Positions 27,001 through 28,735 of a stretch of DNA of 28,735 nt are shown piece by piece. The notes beneath the pieces are model-generated. The model made no database searches. It was not told where the DNA came from and saw nothing but the letters and a program-made list of their open reading frames with translations. Positions within the stretch are counted from its first letter, which is position 1. The number at the start of each line of letters is the position of its first letter. The stretch comes from JAISFI01 sp031552335 (lineage in GTDB: Bacteria; Bacteroidota; Bacteroidia; Bacteroidales; Azobacteroidaceae): contig JAVBMQ010000166.1 in the NCBI GenBank assembly GCA_031552335.1, positions 1 through 28,735 on the forward strand, written 5' to 3'. Position numbers and translations under genes: made by a program.

Positions 27001-27448
27001 AATTGAGACGATCATATACCTGGCTGATTAACTTCCAGTTGACCATATCTTCCGATTCCAGTATTTGCATTCCTATAAAATGGAAATCAGAAGCCACCAT
27101 ATAGTATTTTTGACCTACCCGTATCACATCCGGATCTGAATAGTCGGCATTCAGGATAGGATTGACATAAGTACCATCGCTTTGATCCCCCCAACGGGTA
27201 TCTTTATTGACATTTTTCAAATACCACTTACTGGCAGAGGTTGCACCCAGGTCCTGTCCTCCGTAGAATAACCCCATATAACCATTGTTTGTGAAATCAG
27301 CCAGTACCGGACGTGCCCTATGGGTGCCTGGAAACAAGTCTTGTGTTTTTTCATCCTGACTCCCCAAACGGCTGAACGAGGTTGGGGTTTGAGCAAAAAT
27401 GTTCAGTGCACATGCACATACAAAAAGAAGTAATCCTGTTTTTCTCAT
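24023..27448 (-). CDS. GH43-type glycosidase inserted in a seven-bladed FG-GAP propeller, T9SS-like tail
   Basis: This 1141-residue protein has a signal peptide to about residue 20. Residues 45-88 look like a degenerate FG-GAP blade (ARPVLADFTNNGYMG, FYGGQDLG). A GH43 five-bladed catalytic domain covers about 95-375: base D105 in NADYSDPDV, D212 in EDPCPLWDD, acid E261 in TAEGTKLFKKDGYYY, then NGPHQGALVDTPDG, closest to the arabinofuranosidase/xylosidase-type GH43. A concanavalin-like domain (about 388-575) follows. At 598-610 ATLVKNNGDNTFT resembles a blade-closing strand, and six further blades carry calcium-type motifs at 631, 696, 752, 804, 864 and 916 (DYDNDGNLD, DVNNDGWLD, DINGDGTLD and others). 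A fibronectin-like domain (about 960-1070) and a sorting tail (about 1080-1141, KGIYIVNV) end it. It has its own regulated promoter, site D. Confidence 0.9.
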   Translation of the reverse strand: MRKTGLLLFVCACALNIFAQTPTSFSRLGSQDEKTQDLFPGTHRARPVLADFTNNGYMGLFYGGQDLGATSASKWYLKNVNKDTRWGDQSDGTYVNPILNADYSDPDVIRVGQKYYMVASDFHFIGMQILESEDMVNWKLISQVYDRLNFPKYDNNERYGGGSWAPAIRYHNGKFWVYFCSPDEGLFMSNTIDPAGPWSPLLNVKNISGWEDPCPLWDDNGDAYLGRSQLGGGPIIIHKMSADGTQLLDNGTKVYEGPTAEGTKLFKKDGYYYISIPEGGVSTGWQTVMRSTNIYGPYEKKIVLEQGATKINGPHQGALVDTPDGEWWFYHFQSKDPQGRIVHLQPVTWVEGFPFIGKDLDNNGIGEPVKQWNKPNTGNVSEIFGPQTSDEFFSDQKNLQWQFNHNPSNDYWSLSERPGYLVIKAQKADKLRNSRNMFTQKLMGYHGEASTELDCSKLADGQRAGLFCLGNKYNAIGIQKINDKQYIYVEMDGTVSTIKEISTNMVYFKAFLNGNTNEHQLYYSLDNTEFLPCKEAYSLGSGDWKGSRVGLFTYNTKGNAGQADFNWFHYEYDGPGKFRYTDESEVKPADWHMWNEMATLVKNNGDNTFTVVQEYDANIQVSIYTNAVFFDYDNDGNLDLLFMGKGGDWRFPMSQKYLRLYRNLGEEGNYLFEEVYNTGFRQYADEEYFNTISVGDYDHDGYNDILLLCRDDVDRSIDLYKNINGTGKFERQITALPVNYKPTANGSVMFADVNNDGWLDIFHNGYSNIPRGIGLYKNMQNGTFQNITPGNMPGAWQSQSVLADINGDGTLDILVTGHGDNWARYSELYNITINPETKEATFTYCNSDESGITPVNVANILIADFNNDGRMDMIMKAYDGSKDLTRVYYQNNENKFILDTTYPIFPVKDGGINMGDVNGDGNMDIVIGGAKGSYDGDAYPSPVRIYENHPENSGLPGNQPPSAPAFVNAEFKNSRLHITWGEASDDISSKQALRYNIYVKNNNTNKIWMVIPADINTGKIKVGTDLQTSLSSQIKEYVMSLSEGGNYTVGVQAIDQSYAGGPFTTILKDLTSIPSNKNDLDFWVEIVDNGFLVKSTVEKSVNVINLVGQKIAIGMTNDFIPVVSKGIYIVNVAGKSLKVIK

Positions 27449-27496
27449 AAAATTCTTTTATCTGATTTGTTTTTCAAATGATATTAACCACAAATA

Positions 27497-27563
27497 CAAA
27501 GGTAAATCTTGTAGAATGAGAAGGAATACACAGCTTGTTCAAAAAATAGAACATTTGTTTCAA
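27497..27563 (-). promoter_or_regulatory. Site D: dyad operator and promoter for the GH43-propeller gene
   Basis: Read on the minus strand, 27563 to 27546 gives TTG-AA-ACA-AA-TGT-TC-TAT, then TT-TTTG (27543-27540). After exactly 35 bases comes TACCTTTG (27504-27497), a perfect -7 box. The core ACAAATGTTCTATT is identical to site A. Only the promoter-distal outer triplet departs from the dyad. The operator covers the araC-type stop codon (27562-27560). Transcript start is expected near 27493, about 45 bases before the GH43 ATG. Confidence 0.75.
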
Positions 27564-28441
27564 TCTCGATACCTTTCCCTATACTCTTTGGGCGTGATCT
27601 CCATTTCCGATTTAAAAGCCTTGGAAAAATGAAAAGGATCATGATAACCCAGCCGGAAGGATATTTCTTTTAATTTCAAGTCTGAAAATTGAATATATGA
27701 ACAGGCCCGTTGTATTTTCAACTGATGATAATATTCTATGGGGGAGTAAGATGTCTTTTCCAAAAATATGGCCCTGAAGCGGGAATCGGAATAACCTACG
27801 TGTTTGGCCATATCCTGCAGTGTTATTTTGTTCTCTAAGTTATCCTTCATAAAAATAATGCTCTTTTGTATCATATCCACTTCCTTTACCTTTTTTATTT
27901 CCCTGTATTGATTCAGATATTTAACAGAAGCCAGGAAGTGCATCAGACAAAAACTTACATATTCCAGGTTTTCAGGATTATAACCCATTTCCAGATTCTG
28001 GTACATTTCTTCAAATAAAAGAAACCGGTCACTATACCTGCTTTTATCCGATTCTTCCAGGTAAATCAATTTGCCTATAATAGAAGAAAACATGAAAAGA
28101 TTTTCTCCGCAGAAATGGAACCAGTATATACTCCATGGATCGGAACTGCTTGCTCCATAAGCATGAGCTTCATTGGCCGGAAGGATAAAGGCGTTGTTTT
28201 TAGTTAGTTCATGCTTTTCTCCTTTATGAGAAACCCAGCCATTTCCTCTTTCACAATAAATGAAGACATTTTCATTAGCGCCTTTTACCCTTTCCCTGAA
28301 ATGAAATTTTGCATTCGGATAATAACCAATATGGGTAATGTATAGCTGTTTTGTTATCTCATTACCTGCTTGAAAATTTCTGATGTTGTAGGGTGTAATG
28401 ATTGCTTTTTCACCCTTAAATCCTTCGGCTATTTTTTCCAT
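27560..28441 (-). CDS. AraC-family transcriptional regulator
   Basis: The start at ATG 28441 gives 293 residues, the usual size for this family. An upstream in-frame ATG at 28543 would add a 34-residue basic, cysteine-containing stretch unlike AraC proteins. The N-terminal part (about 25-165) is a cupin-type ligand-binding domain with HFRERVKGANENVFIYCERGNGWV, LPANEAHAYG and DPWSIYWFHFCG, a pattern common in sugar-responsive members. The C-terminal part has two helix-turn-helix units, ITLQDMAKHVGYSDSRFRAIF (206-226) and LKEISFRLGYHDPFHFSKAFK (257-277), with the typical P-x-E-Y ends. It is a plausible local sensor of a released sugar. It sits divergent from the MFS gene and upstream of GH43 on the same strand, 111 bp apart. 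Its target could be the 21-bp-spaced repeats at 28530-28566 or the four dyads; the sequence does not decide. Confidence 0.93.
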   Translation of the reverse strand: MEKIAEGFKGEKAIITPYNIRNFQAGNEITKQLYITHIGYYPNAKFHFRERVKGANENVFIYCERGNGWVSHKGEKHELTKNNAFILPANEAHAYGASSSDPWSIYWFHFCGENLFMFSSIIGKLIYLEESDKSRYSDRFLLFEEMYQNLEMGYNPENLEYVSFCLMHFLASVKYLNQYREIKKVKEVDMIQKSIIFMKDNLENKITLQDMAKHVGYSDSRFRAIFLEKTSYSPIEYYHQLKIQRACSYIQFSDLKLKEISFRLGYHDPFHFSKAFKSEMEITPKEYRERYRD

Positions 28442-28529
28442 AGAAAAAGTGTATTTCAGACATTTTTTACATGGCTGTTTGTTGATTTGATATGATTCTA
28501 AATAAATCAGGTGCAATAATAGTTGTTTT

Positions 28530-28566
28530 TTACATGTTTTCAAAATATTTATGCATGTTTTTTAAA
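28530..28566. promoter_or_regulatory. 21-bp-spaced direct repeats in the araC-MFS divergent region
   Basis: CATGTTTT occurs at 28534-28541 and again at 28555-28562, exactly 21 bases apart. The match extends to about 13 of 16 bases (28530-28545 versus 28551-28566, both ending in AAA). Two direct half-sites two helical turns apart are the usual binding pattern of AraC-family proteins. The second copy ends 16 bases before the MFS -7 box, overlapping the -33 region, which fits activation. Confidence 0.5.
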
Positions 28567-28578
28567 GGGCCATTGTTG

Positions 28579-28586
28579 TAATTTTG
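28579..28586 (+). promoter_or_regulatory. -7 box of the MFS gene promoter
   Basis: TAATTTTG matches the Bacteroidota -7 consensus TAnnTTTG exactly. It lies 22 bases before ATG 28609, so the leader would be short. There is no convincing -33 TTTG, only a T-rich stretch from the second CATGTTTT repeat. The 35-base spacing and dyad of sites A-D are absent here. Confidence 0.6.
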
Positions 28587-28608
28587 TACCGGAAATAAAA
28601 TCAACAAC

Positions 28609-28735
28609 ATGGAAAAAACAGTAAAACGTAGCAGTTCATATTTACTCCTCATATCTTTGGTTTCAGCCATGGGAGGACTATTATTTGGTTATGATTGGGT
28701 AGTTATCGGAGGGGCAAAGCCTTTTTATGAAGTTT
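28609..28735 (+). CDS. MFS sugar-porter transporter, N-terminal fragment (cut by window edge)
   Basis: The first 42 residues of a membrane transporter are visible. After a short basic start (MEKTVKRSS) comes the first membrane helix, LLLISLVSAMGGLLFGYDWVV, with the GGLLFGYD signature of the sugar porter family of the major facilitator superfamily (xylose-, arabinose- or glucose-proton symporter type), followed by IGGAKPFYE. It would carry a monosaccharide freed by the cluster's enzymes across the inner membrane. It is divergent from the AraC-family gene, a common pairing in which the regulator controls its neighbour's uptake gene. The substrate cannot be named from this fragment. Confidence 0.88.
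   Translation, partial: MEKTVKRSSSYLLLISLVSAMGGLLFGYDWVVIGGAKPFYEV

Noticed and set aside
1..28735. CRISPR arrays, transposases, phage genes or tRNA genes
   Set aside because: No regularly spaced repeats, transposase or phage motifs, or cloverleaf-forming segments were seen on either strand.

Overview
The window is about 28.7 kb from a member of the Bacteroidota, most likely Bacteroidales. Three things support this: promoter -7 boxes of the TAnnTTTG type, Sec-dependent glycosidases of families typical of this phylum, and two enzymes with C-terminal tails that resemble type IX secretion (T9SS) sorting domains. It is one dense carbohydrate-degradation cluster containing twelve glycosidase or esterase genes, an AraC-family regulator and the start of a sugar-porter MFS transporter. 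No SusC/SusD pair, tRNA, rRNA, CRISPR array or transposase gene is visible. The genus cannot be fixed from what is here.

Layout. 1-4459: end of a GH92 alpha-mannosidase, a 224-bp element with perfect 54-bp inverted arms, a divergent GH92 and a GH29 fucosidase. 4460-6689: a 394-bp gap with a regulated promoter, then a GH110 alpha-1,3-galactosidase. 6690-21404: a second regulated promoter and a likely six-gene run: GH29-SGNH esterase fusion, lipoprotein GH92, GH95, GH36, GH3 and GH97 with a T9SS-like tail. 21405-23955: a third regulated promoter, a second GH36 and a strong bidirectional terminator. 24023-27563 (minus strand): a 1141-aa GH43 embedded in a seven-bladed FG-GAP propeller, with a fourth regulated promoter that overlaps the stop codon of the upstream araC-type gene. 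28441-28735: the AraC-family gene diverges from the MFS gene across a possible regulator site.

How the genes fit together. Almost every enzyme is predicted to remove a terminal alpha-linked sugar: alpha-mannose (GH92 x3), alpha-L-fucose or related sugars (GH29 x2, GH95), alpha-galactose (GH36 x2, GH97, GH110). Exceptions are the GH3 (beta-glycosidase), the GH43 (arabinofuranosidase or xylosidase type) and the fused acetylesterase. The set would strip the caps of a complex, acetylated, fucose-, galactose- and mannose-decorated glycan. Host mucin or N-glycans and plant or algal heteroglycans are both possible.

Main discovery. Four promoters, three on the plus strand and one on the minus, share a dyad of form ATA-N2-ACA-WW-TGT-N2-TAT followed by N2-TTTG. 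In all four the TTTG is followed by exactly 35 bases and then a -7 box. This puts the dyad centre near -61 from the expected transcription start. It defines a compact local regulon under one unidentified activator. The second highlight is the insertion of a whole GH43 plus concanavalin-like module inside the first blade of a beta-propeller.
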